The notes under the pieces are model-generated. The model searched no databases. It saw nothing but the letters and a program-made list of their open reading frames with translations, and had not been told where the DNA came from. The translations under genes and the position numbers were made by a program. A stretch of DNA of 64,000 nt, taken from assembly GCA_013176395.1 (NCBI GenBank), contig JABMLP010000004.1, positions 1,178,001 through 1,242,000 on the forward strand. The letters run 5' to 3'. The DNA comes from Venturia oleaginea (Eukaryota; Ascomycota; Dothideomycetes; Venturiales; Venturiaceae). Position 1 is the stretch's first letter. Each line of letters opens with the position of its first letter. Positions 35,060 to 46,820 of this stretch are shown here, piece after piece.

Positions 35060-37302
35060 ATGGACCACCACGATTCGAGAGGAAGATCTCCTTCCATAGG
35101 TCACCAGAATTCAAGCAGACAACCTTCGAGATCTCCATTCCGCGACCCGAATAGCAATCCCACCCTTGACCAGCAGTCGGTCGCATTCAGCAATACCCAA
35201 TACAACACCCAATTCGTCTCCAATCAGCCCACCTTCGACGGTTCGGCAGACTATCTCTCGTCTCAGGCATACTCGCAGCCTCCCAATTTCTCTCAGGGCG
35301 GCCTCTTCCAGGACCAAAATCTGCCCCAAGGGCTGACCAGCGGTGCCACGTTCAATCCTCAAACAGGCAACAACCTATACGGCGACTTTGGCGGCCTCAC
35401 TGATACGTCAGGCTTAACCGGCAGCTTCGACGCCCCGTTATTCTCAGATACTAGTACTACGGGTCATCTCTTTGGCGCCCAGCTAGACCCAGTATTGATG
35501 GGAGCATCTTCGACTCAGACACAATCAGTCAATCCCACCAGCATTAACATGTCGACTCAAGCACAACCGCCTACTCCTCCACACCTCCTATCACCAGAAA
35601 TGAACCGGCAAGCAAGTGGAAGCCCGCACCACTCGCCCGGCTTGACGCAAGGAGGGTTTCAGCCTCCTCCGTCTTCCTCGCCGGGTATGCAGCAGCATTC
35701 TAGACACACCTCATTAGATCCTTCGAGTGCGGCATACCCAGGACAAAGCTATGGTGGAGAATGGGGCAACATGCAGAATTGGACTCACAGGAGACAGCCA
35801 TCGGACACACGCTCCGACATTTCGAACTCTTCTGCGCATCCTTCGCCATATCTTGGAAACTCTGACTCATTCGACCATCCAATCGACCATCATTCACCGA
35901 TGCTCACTGCTCAGCAGGATCCCGCCCTGTTCGAACCGGTTATGGGTGGTATTGGATCCTTTTCGATCTCAGATGGAACTCACCAACAACAGAATTCATA
36001 TCAGCAGCATATGACTCCTTCTCACAGTCCAGCTCCTTCACCACGATTAGTTGCTCAGCAACAACTGCCACCATTTTCCACCGCAAACTTTGGCCTTATG
36101 GATCAAAATTCGTATATTAATGGACAGCAAGGCATGTCCATGTTCCAGCCACAGGAGTCATTTCCAGATTTTCAAGGGCATAATGAAGCTATGTCTCCTC
36201 CAGAAATCAACATCCAACTTGCGCCACCTTCGCGGCAGACCAGCTTTGAACCCCCAAAACCTGAAGGAGCGCTTGAAGGCGCCTTGAGTCCACCAGATAG
36301 GAGTAGGTCTTGGACGTAGTCAATATTTCATCTACTTTGCTAATTGTTCTTGAAGGTCGAAGCCGCAATCGCACAAGAGCCAAGTCTGACTCGCATGTCC
36401 GTGGTGGAACGTCTCCCGGAGGAAGAGATCACAAACCAGATACACTATCTCCAGCCGCCGCAGGAGTTGGCTCTCGTTCACCCTCACCTTCCGGTAAGGC
36501 TGGCACACGACGGTCATCTACTTCGAGCGTACCCAATCGCGATTACATCCTTGATCTTGCCGATCCTAAGCGACCTGCCTCTGGAGCTTCAGGAGAGTCG
36601 AATGCCTCCAAGCGTACACAGAAACACCCTGCGACGTTCCAGTGCAGTCTGTGCCCAAAGCGTTTCACGCGTGCCTACAACCTACGATCGCATCTCCGCA
36701 CTCATACAGACGAGCGTCCATTCGTGTGCAATCACTGCGGTAAAGCATTTGCTCGGCAGCATGATCGTAAGCGTCATGAAGGACTTCATTCTGGCGAGAA
36801 AAAGTTCGTCTGCCGTGGCGCACTCAAACCGAATGGACAGTGGGGATGTGGGCGTCGATTCGCGCGCGCTGATGCTCTCGGTCGTCATTTCCGGAGCGAA
36901 GCTGGACGTGTATGCATCAAACCACTGCTCGAAGAAGAAGCTCTCGAGCGCCAAAACGCCCAAAATGCGCAAGGCATGCAGCCTTTAATGGGCGGAATGC
37001 TTCCAGGACAGCCCATGATGCAACAACCTCAAGCTTCATTTGATGCGTATGGTAACGCGGCACCTGCTTTCGATTTAAACCTGCAAATGTACAGATTACC
37101 CAATGCTCTGCTACAGCAATATCCAACGCTTGGCGGCATTTGGGACACCCTGCCTACTAATGGACCCGAAGAGTTGGATGGCGACATCAGCGGTCAAAAC
37201 AGTTACGACGGTAGTGCTAATGAGTATGAAGATGAGGTTGATTACAACCACCCCAATTCTGGCTGGGCGAGCGACGTTGGCCCGCAAGGCACGTACGCAT
37301 GA
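35060..37302 (+). CDS. crzA: Calcineurin-responsive C2H2 transcription factor Crz1/CrzA
   Basis: This factor is dephosphorylated by calcineurin, enters the nucleus and activates calcium, cation and cell-wall stress genes. One intron (36303-36355) gives 729 residues. The N-terminal two thirds are disordered and rich in Gln, Ser, Pro and Asn, with Ser-Pro and SRRQPSD-like sites expected in a serine-rich regulatory region. PEINIQ (near residue 380) resembles the PxIxIT calcineurin-docking motif. Zinc fingers begin near residue 508: [39 protein letters not shown] and the longer third finger [20 protein letters not shown], whose insert is diagnostic of Crz1. An acidic tail follows. Confidence 0.94.
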
Positions 37303-37859
37303 TCACTGGGCGATTGATTATGACTTAGATTTCATTGCGAGGCGGGCATGGCGTTCATGATTGCACGTAGTTCTAGCACGAGTGCTTATGTTCATACCCC
37401 TTTTCTTATCAGTTTTCACGACCAGCAGGCTCTCACGGTGTATGATGGATTTGGGATACCACAATGTTTCCTGGGTTGGAGACAGCTTACGGCTTTTGGA
37501 GCAAATCTTTCTGCAATTGGCGTATGATGGAATGATTATGTCTTATGTGGTGGGCTAGATATATAGACGGCGAGAGAATCACGCTCTTGGGGGCGAATAA
37601 ACCACCAGGCACAGAACTACATTCTTTTACACTTTCGTGATTTTCGTATCTCAATCGTTATTCCTGTTTTCAAGCTTGGCTAGGGCAATCGATCTAGCCT
37701 CCAATCGACCTCGGTCTGCAGCTCTTCCGCGATCCAGATATCTTGACAATCCCATCTCATGCCGAGTAAAAATCCAACGCGCCACATGTGTTAGCATTTT
37801 CACACGACCCCTCATATATCTCGAATCTACTGGACTCGATCGAGATGCGGTGATTCGCA
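37303..37859. other. Intergenic region
   Basis: No gene is supported between the crz1 stop and the ABC1-family start; it should hold the crz1 3' end and the next promoter. Confidence 0.4.
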
Positions 37860-39682
37860 ATGGCAACCAAGTCTTTTATCACTCCATGGACCTGCCGCTC
37901 TTGTCTACGGCGAACTCCCTTACCCAAAACATTCCCGTTCCGCCCTGAACAACAATTCAAGAATTATGCGACACAGACGACTTTGAAGCCGAAAAAGAGG
38001 AGGAGGCTTCTGTATGCTAGCGCTGCGGGATTGGGCATTGCCGCAACGGCTGTTGCGTTGAATGACGATGCTAAGCATTACGTTGGCGGCGCGAAGAGGA
38101 CGGGGAGGGTTGTTGGGACACTCGTCGTCAATATAAATGAGTATGGGATCACATCTCTACAATGGAAGGGACCGTGAAGGCTAATTGGATTCGTAGCTAT
38201 CGAGTCACTCTCAAGAACGACGACCCTATCGCCCTCAAAGCCTGCCACAAACGCTGCGCCGAGCGTACTCTCATTACACTGGAGAAGAATGGATCTATTT
38301 TCATCAAGCTGGGTCAACATCTGAGTTCGCTGACTTATTTGTTGCCGAGTGAGTGGTGCGATACCTTTATTCCTTTGCAGGATAAATGTCCCGTATCCTC
38401 GATCAAGAGCATCGAAGAGATGTGTCTTAAAGATACTGGAAACCCTTTATCCTTCTACTTCTCTGAGTTTGAGAAGGAGCCCATCGGTGCGGCATCTTTG
38501 GCACAGGTGCATAGAGCGGTGATTAGGGAGACGGGAGAACGAGTTGCGGTCAAAGTCCAACATCCAGCGCTGGATGAGTGGTCAAAGTTGGATTTGAGGT
38601 TGACGCATTTCACGTTTGTAACCTTGAAGAGGTGGTTTCCGGAGTATGATTTGACTTGGCTGAGTGAGGAGATGGAGGTCTCTTTACCGCAAGAGTTGGA
38701 CTTCAGAAGGGAAGGGCAGAATGCTATGCATGCAAGGGAATACTTCTCTCATTGTCCTGATGCGCCTGTCATCATACCACGAGTTCTATGGGCGCAAAGG
38801 AGGATTCTCGTCATGGACTATGTTACTGGACACCGACCGGACGATCTGAAATACCTGGATGAAAACAAGATTGATCGGGACGAAGTTTCGGCTGCATTGG
38901 CGAGGATATTCAATGAGATGATTTTTGGACGGGACGCACCATTGCATTGTGATCCCCATGGAGGCAATATCGCAGTAAGACACAACCCAAAACCGAAATG
39001 GGGCTCGCCAAATTTTGATGTTATACTCTACGACCACGGTCTTTATCGCGACATACCGTTACCGCTCCGACGTTCCTACGCGAAACTCTGGCTAGCGGTT
39101 TTGGATGGGGATGAGCCTGCTATGCGTAAGTATGCATATGAAGTGGGAGGTGTCTCGGATGAGTCGTTCCCCCTTTTCGCTTCAGCGATTACGGGGAGGG
39201 ATTACACTGTTCTCAAATCTGAAGGTGGTGTAGCAAAACCAATAAGCAAGATTGAGAAGGACAATATCAGTGATGCGTTAAGTGATGGCATGTTAGCAGA
39301 GCTTGTGCAATTGCTTGGAAAAGTCCCCAGAGTTTTGCTGCTAGTCCTGAAGACGAATGATCTTAGTAAGTTACCCTCCTTTTCTCCCTTCCTCCCTGTC
39401 TAAGGCTTAAAGGCATCGGCTAACACAAAGACAGCACGCTCTCTCGACGAAGGTCTACAAACTCGTCAAGGTTCCGTCCGTAGTTTCCTCATCCTCGCTC
39501 GCTATGCCTCACGTACTGTATACGAAGAAAAACTCGACAAGATTCGTGGTACCATGTTTTATCCACCTAATCTAATCAGGTTCTTTCGAGCGTGGTTTGG
39601 GCATTTGAGAGTGGAGGCGAAGTTAAGTGGGTTTGAGTGGTACCTTACTGCGAGAAGGGTTTTGGGGATGAAGCCACTTGAG
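37860..39682 (+). CDS. ABC1/UbiB-family atypical kinase (Mcp2/ADCK1-like), mitochondrial
   Basis: Members of this protein-kinase-like family act in mitochondria in lipid and coenzyme Q homeostasis. Introns are at 38141-38196 and 39366-39434; the product is 565 residues. The Arg-rich start (CRSCLRRTPLPKTFPFR) is a likely presequence, followed by a possible membrane segment (LLYASAAGLGIAATAVAL). UbiB hallmarks are FIKLGQHLSSL (KxGQ motif), EPIGAASLAQVHRA (Ala-rich loop replacing the glycine loop), VAVKVQHP, CDPHGGNI and YDHGL. The overall sequence fits the Mcp2/ADCK1/ADCK5 branch better than Coq8, which has KxGQ followed by a different N-terminal domain. The final exon ends in RRVFGDEAT at a TGA (39680-39682). 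Confidence 0.88.
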
Positions 39683-40058
39683 ATGGGTATCTAGACCTAA
39701 ACTTGGGTTGGGGTTTGGACGTTAAGGGGAGTGCGGTGTTGCAGTAGATTTAGATTAGAAGGAACAATAGAGTTGTCGTTATAAGATCTGTGAGATTGTG
39801 ATAAGACTGGCAGTCTTATGAGTGTGATTGCGGTTGTATGATCTATTATATTCAAGAATCTCTTCGAGGGAAAGGGTGAATATCGGAGAGGATAAATGTT
39901 CAAATTTGCGAATGTGAATTGGATCATAGAGCTTAAAGATTCATCGCAAAATTCGGGAGAATAATGGAGCTTGAGATTGGAAGAGAGAACATAGTTTTAA
40001 AGGTATATATTAATATAATTAATGCATCCGAGTTCATCGAAGTGACTGTATTTCCTTA

Positions 40059-40140
40059 GCCTCTATAGCTCAGTTGGTAGAGCGCGGCACTAGTACGTAA
40101 CTGACATGCCGAGGTCTTCGGTTCAACTCCGAATGGAGGC
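40059..40140 (+). tRNA. tRNA-Thr (anticodon AGT) with 10-bp intron
   Basis: The cloverleaf is complete. The acceptor stem pairs GCCTCTA with TGGAGGC at the 3' end. The D arm is GCTC..GAGC, the anticodon stem CGGCA/TGCCG, and the T arm TTCGG-TTCAACT-CCGAA. The loop C-T-AGT-A places the anticodon at 40092-40094. A 10-bp intron (40096-40105) sits after position 37, the standard nuclear site. The A box and B box match internal Pol III promoter elements. No CCA is encoded. Confidence 0.92.
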
Positions 40141-40403
40141 AAACTCTTTTGAACCCAGGGCCGAAGCATCGGAATTTTTATCTCTTTCTGATAAAGCGTG
40201 AACGTGTAGTTGACTTTTTGGTCTGTCTCTCAGTGAAGCTGCGAATTTGTGTTCAGCATGTCAGATACCGGACAGAGCATCTTGCTTTTCTCGTTCTTTA
40301 ATTCATTGTGTCTTTCTGAGTTGCCTACTTGAGTATACTTGCGAAACAAGAGATATGAGATTAACTCAATCTGGTCCTGTGAACAACACGAATTTTGAGT
40401 GTA

Positions 40404-42251
40404 ACGTATTCCACCATCGAGCGGGTCAACCCATCGAGCGGGTCAAAAAGGCTTGGCACGACCAACTTATGTTACGACTCTTCAATTTAATCGCTATCAA
40501 CAATAGATTCTAAGTCCGTCGTGCTGCTATCTGATTCAGAAGATATCTTGATATCTTTTTTACAAGTTCGCGCATTATGCCCAGCTGCGCCGCAGTTCCT
40601 ACAGCGCCGTTGAGTTGGTCGGGCTGTTTCTTGACCACCACTACCACGAGCCTTCTTTGATCCCTGAGGCGCGACAGACGCCTCTGCAGCTACCTGCGCT
40701 GCTGCAGTCCCATACTCAATAGTACCACCTTGCTGGATCCACTTCCTTTTGCGCCATTTTCGGTTCGTTGTTACTGCTAATTGCTCTTCAAGCTCGCGGT
40801 TAAGCGCAACAAGCAGAGCGTTTTGGTGTAGCATCAATTCAGCGCCCTTAACAAGCTGGGAAAAGCCTGCCTGCGCAGTAACTGGTGACCGAGTAAAAGA
40901 CTCGCTTACGAGCTTGGATTGGGATCCAAATTCATAAGTATTACTTGGAGTCTTGGACTGCCACGGCGTTTCTGGGAGATGGGTTTCTGGCGGGGTTCGT
41001 AGCCGTACTTCAAGGCGATCCAACACCACCTGCGCGTCGATAGGGACTAGCCCTACTGCCTCAAAAGCCTTTTGACAGTTCTCTTTCGTAAACACGTCGA
41101 AAAACGCGTCTTTGAAGGCAGGGAGAAAGCCTTCCTTGTTGATATGGTACACGCGTCGGCGTGCCAAGTCCCGGACGCGTTGGGAGTACTTGCGCTTCAA
41201 CGGCGAGAAGCAGACCACGTCAAGGGGCTGGAGTATATGCGACGAGTGCGATGGCATGCAGAGGGTTATAATCTTGTTTTCGAGGCAGTAGTCCTTGAAA
41301 TCCTGGCTGAGATGGCTCTCATGGCCGTCCAAAATAAGCAGCCTGTATACCCCCACCTGCCGCGCCTTTGTATACGCGTTAAAGTGCTTCAACCACTCAA
41401 GACCAAGCGCGTTATTTGTCCAGCCGTTCTCAGAGACCGAGAGCTTCCAATTCCGTGGTATATCTGCCTCCTCATATCACGCAGAAATATGAACGCGTCC
41501 TTTGTAGATAATGAAGGGCGGGGTCGCATACCCAGCGGCGCAGATGCTCTGGATAACTGTAACCCACTCGCGATCGCCTGGCTGGATTAAATTAGGCCGT
41601 GTACGTCTTTCAGAAGCTGTGACGACCTTCATTGACCCAATAACGCCCATCTGGAAGCCAATCTCGTCAAAGTTGTGCGTATCCTCGTCGTGGATGCCGT
41701 ACTTTGCCTTAGTGTCTGCAACGAGCTTGAACCACGCGCCAATAATCTCTGGATCTTCCTGTAGTATCCTCTGCCTGTCCTTAGCTCGATTGAAGGCCAT
41801 CTTGAGCTCATCTGAGCGCGTTATAAACCTCTCAGCCCAGTTTTTCCCTACTGGCTCTCCACCGCGTACACCTAGTAGTTTATCCGCCATATCTGCCACC
41901 TCACACAGCCGGGGCGCGAATCCTCGCGAATCGAGGTCGAGGATATATTGGACAATTGTCTGCTCTTCAGTCGTAGTGAGCTTGTGTCGGGCGTTGCGAG
42001 TATCTAGGCGATACGTAATTCCGTTATATCGCCTAGTTAATGTTGAAGGAGGTATATCAAACGCCTCAGCAGCGCGCCGGAGGCTTTGGAATTGGTGGGT
42101 ATTGTAGGCAGAAAGGCAAGCTGGATTCTGCCTTCTCTGTTAGATGATTGCGCGTTTTGTTGTTGAGACATATTGTGTTGATAAGGGAGCAGCTGGTCTT
42201 GGCATAAACTGACCCGCTCGATGGGTTGACCCACTCGATGGTGGAATACGT
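40404..42251. mobile_element. Pogo/Fot1-type DNA transposon, 1848 bp
   Basis: The ends are 42-bp inverted repeats with one mismatch (left 40404-40445, right 42210-42251), starting ACGTATTCCACCATCGAG. Both are flanked by TA, the target duplication of the Tc1/mariner superfamily. Each terminal repeat contains two direct copies of CCATCGAGYGGGTCAA, which look like transposase-binding sites. The single gene inside runs on the minus strand and is damaged. It is the only element here with a recognisable transposase. Confidence 0.92.
40487..42170 (-). pseudogene. Pogo/CENP-B-type transposase, broken
   Basis: From an ATG near 42170 the frame starts MSQQQNAQSSNREGRIQ and slips by one base near 42120; the next frame continues YNTHQFQSLRRAAEAFDIPP, the N-terminal helix-turn-helix. 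A CENP-B-like DNA-binding domain follows (GVRGGEPVGKNWAERFITR). The DDE domain shows NFDEIGFQMG, LILDGHESH and SHILQPLDV with the expected catalytic aspartates. One in-frame TGA (41477-41479) stands where relatives have Trp (HISA-stop-YEE). The C-terminus has a zinc knuckle (CRNCGAAGHNARTC) and an acidic tail. With one frameshift and one stop the copy is probably inactive on its own, though young, because the rest of the frame is clean. Confidence 0.88.
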
Positions 42252-42617
42252 TATATGTAACTGCAATTATGTATATTTCGCTGCAAGGAATTTCAATATA
42301 TGTGTATGTTCAGCAATTAACCGATTCAGCAATTAACCGTGTTTTCTTTCCTACGGCCGATCTGGAGTGTTACTCTAAAAGTGAGCTGATGCATGAGACG
42401 TATTCCGGTGCTCCCTCTCGCGAATTGATGCGACATATTGGTGTTACAGATCACCTCAAGACCGAAGAGCAGGGACAGCGGGACTTGCAGAGGATGGTTG
42501 GATAACAAGAAGTTGTTGTTAGGACTGATGTGGAGTGGAATCCTTTGGGCCCACAAGAGGGGACTGGTGCAACCAGGTCAGTCCTAAGAGAGAATAGTAC
42601 GTGCAGAAGTCACGTGA

Positions 42618-44309
42618 TATTCCCACAGTTCCCACAGCACTTGGCATTGCCCACAGTGTGGGAAGGGAAAAAAACAGCACACATAGCGAGAACTCGATTT
42701 TTGGAATTTACAGAAGTATCATCTAAAGATCATCAAAACACCTCTGCCAGTGGCCGCTCCGGCTTCTAGAGGCCATCGCGCGTCCCTCAGCGTCGATGAG
42801 ATACCTCTAGAGTCGCCGTCGCGGCCACGGCAGAGCAAGCAGACGAATACATGAGCAAGCTACACAAACGATGCGTCCACCAAAGACAACAGCAACCATC
42901 TAGTCACTATCTTCCGGCTAGTCCATCACCCCAGATGACACTGCAACGCTCCGAGTCGACGAGTCACCGCTAGAACGGCAATACCTTCAACACAACTCAA
43001 ACACCAGACGCCCGGTGTGCAACAATCGGCACCACACACCACTGCAACGACTAGACAACCTCTCCCAACGTCTTGGCAAACCGTCCTGCTACAAGCTGTT
43101 GCCCAGAGCCTTGAGCCTCTCCCCAAACTGTTGCCTCCCAGTTATGGCATTGGCAAGAGTAGGTGCGCGACACAGTAAGTAGTAAGGACGCATAGAAGGA
43201 GCCTATTGGCGGCAAATCCCCTCCCTGTAAGCTAGCAGACGTAGCCTTGAGCCTCTCCCCAGACTGTTGCGTCCCAGTTATGGCAGTGGCAAGAGTAGGT
43301 GCGCGATATAGCAAGCAGGGAGAGCGACTAGCAGCAGATAGGCTCCGACTATAAGACGACAGGTCTACAACACAATCGGTGCGACACGATACGGCAGCTG
43401 CTAGAGAACCTCATCTACTATCGTCTCCGCAAACCGTCCTGCTGCAAGCTGATGTCCAGAGCCTTGAGCCTCTCCCCAAACTGTTGCCTCCCAGTTATGG
43501 CATTGGCAAGAGTAGGTGCGCAACACAGTAAGCAGTAAGGACGTATAGAAGGAGCTTATTGGCGGCAAACCCCCTCCCTACAAGCCAGCAGACGTAGCCT
43601 TGAGCCTCTCCCCAGACTGTTGCGTCCCAGTTATGGCAGTGGCAAAAGTAGGAGCGCGATATAGCAAGCAGGGAGAGCGACTAGCAGCAGGTAGGCTCCG
43701 ACTATAAGACGGCAGGTCTATAGCACGATCGGCGCCATACAATATGGCAGCTACCACACAGCCTCGTCCACGGGCATACCCGGAGTATCACACCCAAGCA
43801 GCGAAATCACGACTACGATGGTTACTATTGTCTCCAACATCACACAACCAAATACACTGCCGCATAGGAATCTGGTGCAAGGCAACTTTCACAAGCAGAA
43901 ACATACTTAGGGAACCCATTGGCCTTGAGGGATAAGGCGAAACAGATAGACAAAGCTGAGCATAAGAGGGAGACTGTAGGTAGAAGGATAGCGAAACACG
44001 AGGCATTGCCTCTTGAGTCTACATAGCACAGATATACTAGCAGAGTAACCAGTATCTACAAGAGCCAGCGGGCATTTGGAGATACTGGTTAAGGGAAAAG
44101 AGGGAGGACCGAGGGGACAGCTGGTCTTGTTTCAGTGAACGGGGCGAAGTGGGGCGCGGTGGATTATATAATCTATCACGTGTCGGCTGTCTGATGAAGT
44201 CCTCCTAACCGGACATAGCTGCCTGATTAAGCGGCTGCAACCGAGTAGGATAAAATCAATCAATCAATCAGTGTGGGAAGTGTGGGAAGAGCCAAGAGGT
44301 GTGGGAATA
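42618..44309. mobile_element. Putative noncoding TIR element with CCCACA-rich ends
   Basis: Left end TATTCCCACAGTTCCCACAG and right end, read on the other strand, TATTCCCACACCTCTTGGCT share the first ten bases. Both then carry CTTGGC and further CCCACA copies within about 50 bp. The outer TA could be a target duplication. No reading frame of note lies between. The interior holds a nested tandem repeat array and an AATC microsatellite (44255-44271). I infer a non-autonomous DNA element; the superfamily is not certain, and both the ends and the TA are short enough to need a genome-wide check. Confidence 0.45.
43075..43755. repeat. Nested tandem repeat: 353-bp unit with an internal 136-bp offset copy
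   Basis: A unit starting AAACCGTCCTGCT repeats at a spacing of 353 bp (43081 and 43434). Each unit contains two copies of a sequence of about 75 bp beginning AGCCTTGAGCCTCTCCCCA. The four copies start at 43107, 43243, 43460 and 43596. The 136-bp spacing is conserved in both units, so the pair duplicated first and the 353-bp unit later. A diverged partial copy seems to precede the array from about 43020. Confidence 0.9.
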
Positions 44310-46011
44310 CACCTTGGCACCCAGAACCAGAAGGGTATATAGGGAGGACGTTGGACGGACTTTCCTTTCTCTCTTCGTGGTTATCTCATGTTATGTTTCT
44401 CACATAGGAGCTTCTTCAACCTACTACAGTAACGACCTTTTAGATACAATCAAGCACAAGTCATATGCACACGAAGCAAGCCCACCCCCAACCTTCATAC
44501 TAACCGACAAGCGTTCAGGATTGATCTGAGGATCAAATCGGTTAGACGACAATTGAATTGGGAGATACATCGGACGGCTAGGATCTAGTGAGCCTCCAAA
44601 GAACCTGAGCAAGGGAAGGTACTTAAGGTAAGTAGTTCCAGACTGATATTGCCCTTACCCCAAACCCGCGGACCAGAACAAGAGAACACAGGTGTCAAGA
44701 AGGTCTTGACATAATCAACTGTGTTGAGAAACGAGTTCCCCGTAACAATTGGGAAGGATTCTGATGCTTGCTTCTCTGGACTGTGGCCACTTATAGCAAG
44801 ATCATACTCATATTCCATCACTAATCCACTCCTTCGAATCTAATCCCTTCCTCCCCATCACTCTAACGTTAGCTCACTCATGGTCCTCCTAGGAGCAAAT
44901 GCTGGCGGCTTCGGTGCATAGCTCCACTTCTTCCCTAGGTTCCTTCAAAATTCCATGCCGATCTGGATTATGGCCTCTGAACTGCTTCGAAGACCCCGAT
45001 GATACTGATCTTTAGATTCTTGCCATGGGTATAAAAACAAAAGATCTTGGGCTATTCAAAGAAGAAACTTAGACAGCCATATCGTTGGCCTCCCGTAATC
45101 GGCCTCATCAATAGTTTTCATCCTGGCTTTACGGATGAATTTTGATTGTATGACTGCTGCTGATTGATAGTTTCTGCAAATATAACCTCGTTCCATCTTC
45201 AATATTCCTCGAACAGTGCGTTGTTTTATTATAACGAGGTGAGTTTTATATTAAAAGCTAGGATTGTATGGTTGTGATGTAGCAAAGCTGACTCGTGGTC
45301 TGCAGGAAACAAGAGGACAAGAAAATCATTTCATGGATTTCTCGGAGATTGTGGATTATGCCCGGGATATGGAGAATGCCTGTATTGGTGGCGGCGAGCA
45401 GGATTTTAACGGGCAGAGGTTTAGGACTGTGAGTCTTTCTTGGTAGATGCTGAGGGTCTTCTGCTAACAGCCTTGTAGGATCTGGAGTACAGCGTGCTTT
45501 TTGGTTCGAGCTCAGCCCATTGCTGGGTTGGTAAACATGAGCCGCCGATAAGGCAGCTTATGTGTAACGTTTAGATTTAAAACTATCATCCGATTCATAC
45601 CATCTCCACTCATCGAGTCTCCTACTTCAAATCTATCGTCAATAATTGCAGACTCACTTGCAGAAAAACTTATCCATACCGTTGCTATTTTCTCAAACAT
45701 CAACCACGGTGGCCAAGCGAAATGAGTAAGCCCATTTCGCGCAAGGATTGTTGCTGTACCGCGTTTCAAGATACTGCACGGTTTAATGGGCAGTGTTCGG
45801 CTTACAAGACACCAGGAAAGTAAAAGCATATAGTTCAATTGTTATCTGAAGAACTAACGAAGAAGCGACGCGAAGAAGCCAAACGTTGAAGAACGAGCGA
45901 AGCTGTTGAAGCGTCATCATTATCGCACCCCCCCCCCCCCCCCATCATTCATGTCCTTGGAGTCACAGGACATATCTCCCCTTCGCACCAACTCCCCTGT
46001 TCAAAGCCCAA
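44310..46011. other. Gene-poor stretch with a possible gene fragment and a 16-C run
   Basis: A TATA-like GTATATAGGG lies near 44334. A short spliced-looking fragment at about 45304-45575 (QETRGQENHFMDFSEIVDYA..., donor at 45429, acceptor ending at 45479, then DLEYSVLFG) reads like part of a protein but has no convincing start or end. A run of 16 C is at 45928-45943. I call no complete gene here. Confidence 0.35.
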
Positions 46012-46704
46012 TTAAGAGTGGTTGATGTGTCTGACGTTGTCGAGACCGATGTAAGTGCGTTCGGTAATTGGCTCGCTCTGCGCAACAGCCAAGGTAACGT
46101 TCTGCAAGTTCTTGAATGTAGCTGGCAGCTCCGCGTATGTCAAGTGACCGTTGAGGGTCTTGTCGGGGACATAGGAGAAAGTAACCACGGGCAACCGCTT
46201 GCCGGTAACATCGTATGCAACGACGCTCAGTGTACCGGCTTGGGCAAGTCCAGCCGTGGTTCCGGTGTCGGTTCCGAAGCCAAACCAGAAGGATTGCAGG
46301 TCGAAGGATTTGATGGTGCTGTCGCGCGTGAGGGTTGCGAATGTGTTCAGCGTGAGGTCGCCCAATTGCAGCAAATCAATGGGGCTAGCGGCTCCGGCCA
46401 GCTGGGGTGGGGAGTGGGGAAGGATACTGGCGACACCATCGATGGGACGCTAGATTTGGTATCAGCTTGCATCTTTGAAGAGATTGAGAAAGGAAGAGTT
46501 GAAGAGACATACGAGAACGACGACACCGCCGTATGCGATCCCGTGGTAGTCGCCAACGGGGAAGAGCTGGGGAACCGCGATGTTAGTGGTGAGATCGTCG
46601 AAGGTATCTTCGAATTGAACGTCGGCGCGCTTGCTCAAGGGTTCTGGAACCGCGAGGGCGGTGGTGGCAGTGGCCAAGGCGAGGATCTGGGTGAGGTACT
46701 TCAT
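46012..46704 (-). CDS. Secreted protein of unknown function
   Basis: One intron (46450-46512) gives 209 residues. The signal peptide MKYLTQILALATATTALA is followed by a possible Kex2 site (LSKR). The mature part begins TFDDL and has a Pro-Val-Gly-x-Tyr-x-Gly-x-x-Tyr-Gly motif (PVGDYHGIAYGG), seen in a family of fungal secreted beta-rich proteins of unknown role. The second exon is rich in Thr, Phe and Val with alternating strands (FWFGFGTDTGTTAGL, LSVVAYDVTGKRLPVVTFSY) and ends TYIGLDNVRHINHS. There are no cysteines in the mature part that I can pair. A beta-sandwich, perhaps carbohydrate-binding, is a guess. Confidence 0.78.
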
Positions 46705-46812
46705 GTTGAAAGTAGCGATTGAAAAGCTTTAAGCAATTGTTAGGAGTGTTTGTGTATGTTGTAGAAGAAGACTGGTGAGTGATGATTGACTATTTCCTGC
46801 TTCCCTCCTGCC

Positions 46813-46820
46813 CTTATATA
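46813..46820 (-). promoter_or_regulatory. TATA-like box of the secreted-protein gene
   Basis: On the minus strand the sequence reads TATATAAG about 110 bp before the ATG at 46704, a suitable core-promoter position. Confidence 0.45.

Noticed and set aside
41477..41479. RIP as the cause of the transposase stop codon
   Set aside because: TGG to TGA corresponds to CpC to TpC on the other strand, not the CpA to TpA preferred by RIP, and the rest of the element is not enriched in such changes as far as I can see.
44300..45311. Solo LTR starting TGTGGG and ending CA with AGAGG on both sides
   Set aside because: A 5-bp match over 1 kb is expected by chance, no primer-binding site or second LTR is seen, and the right end would cut an exon-like fragment.
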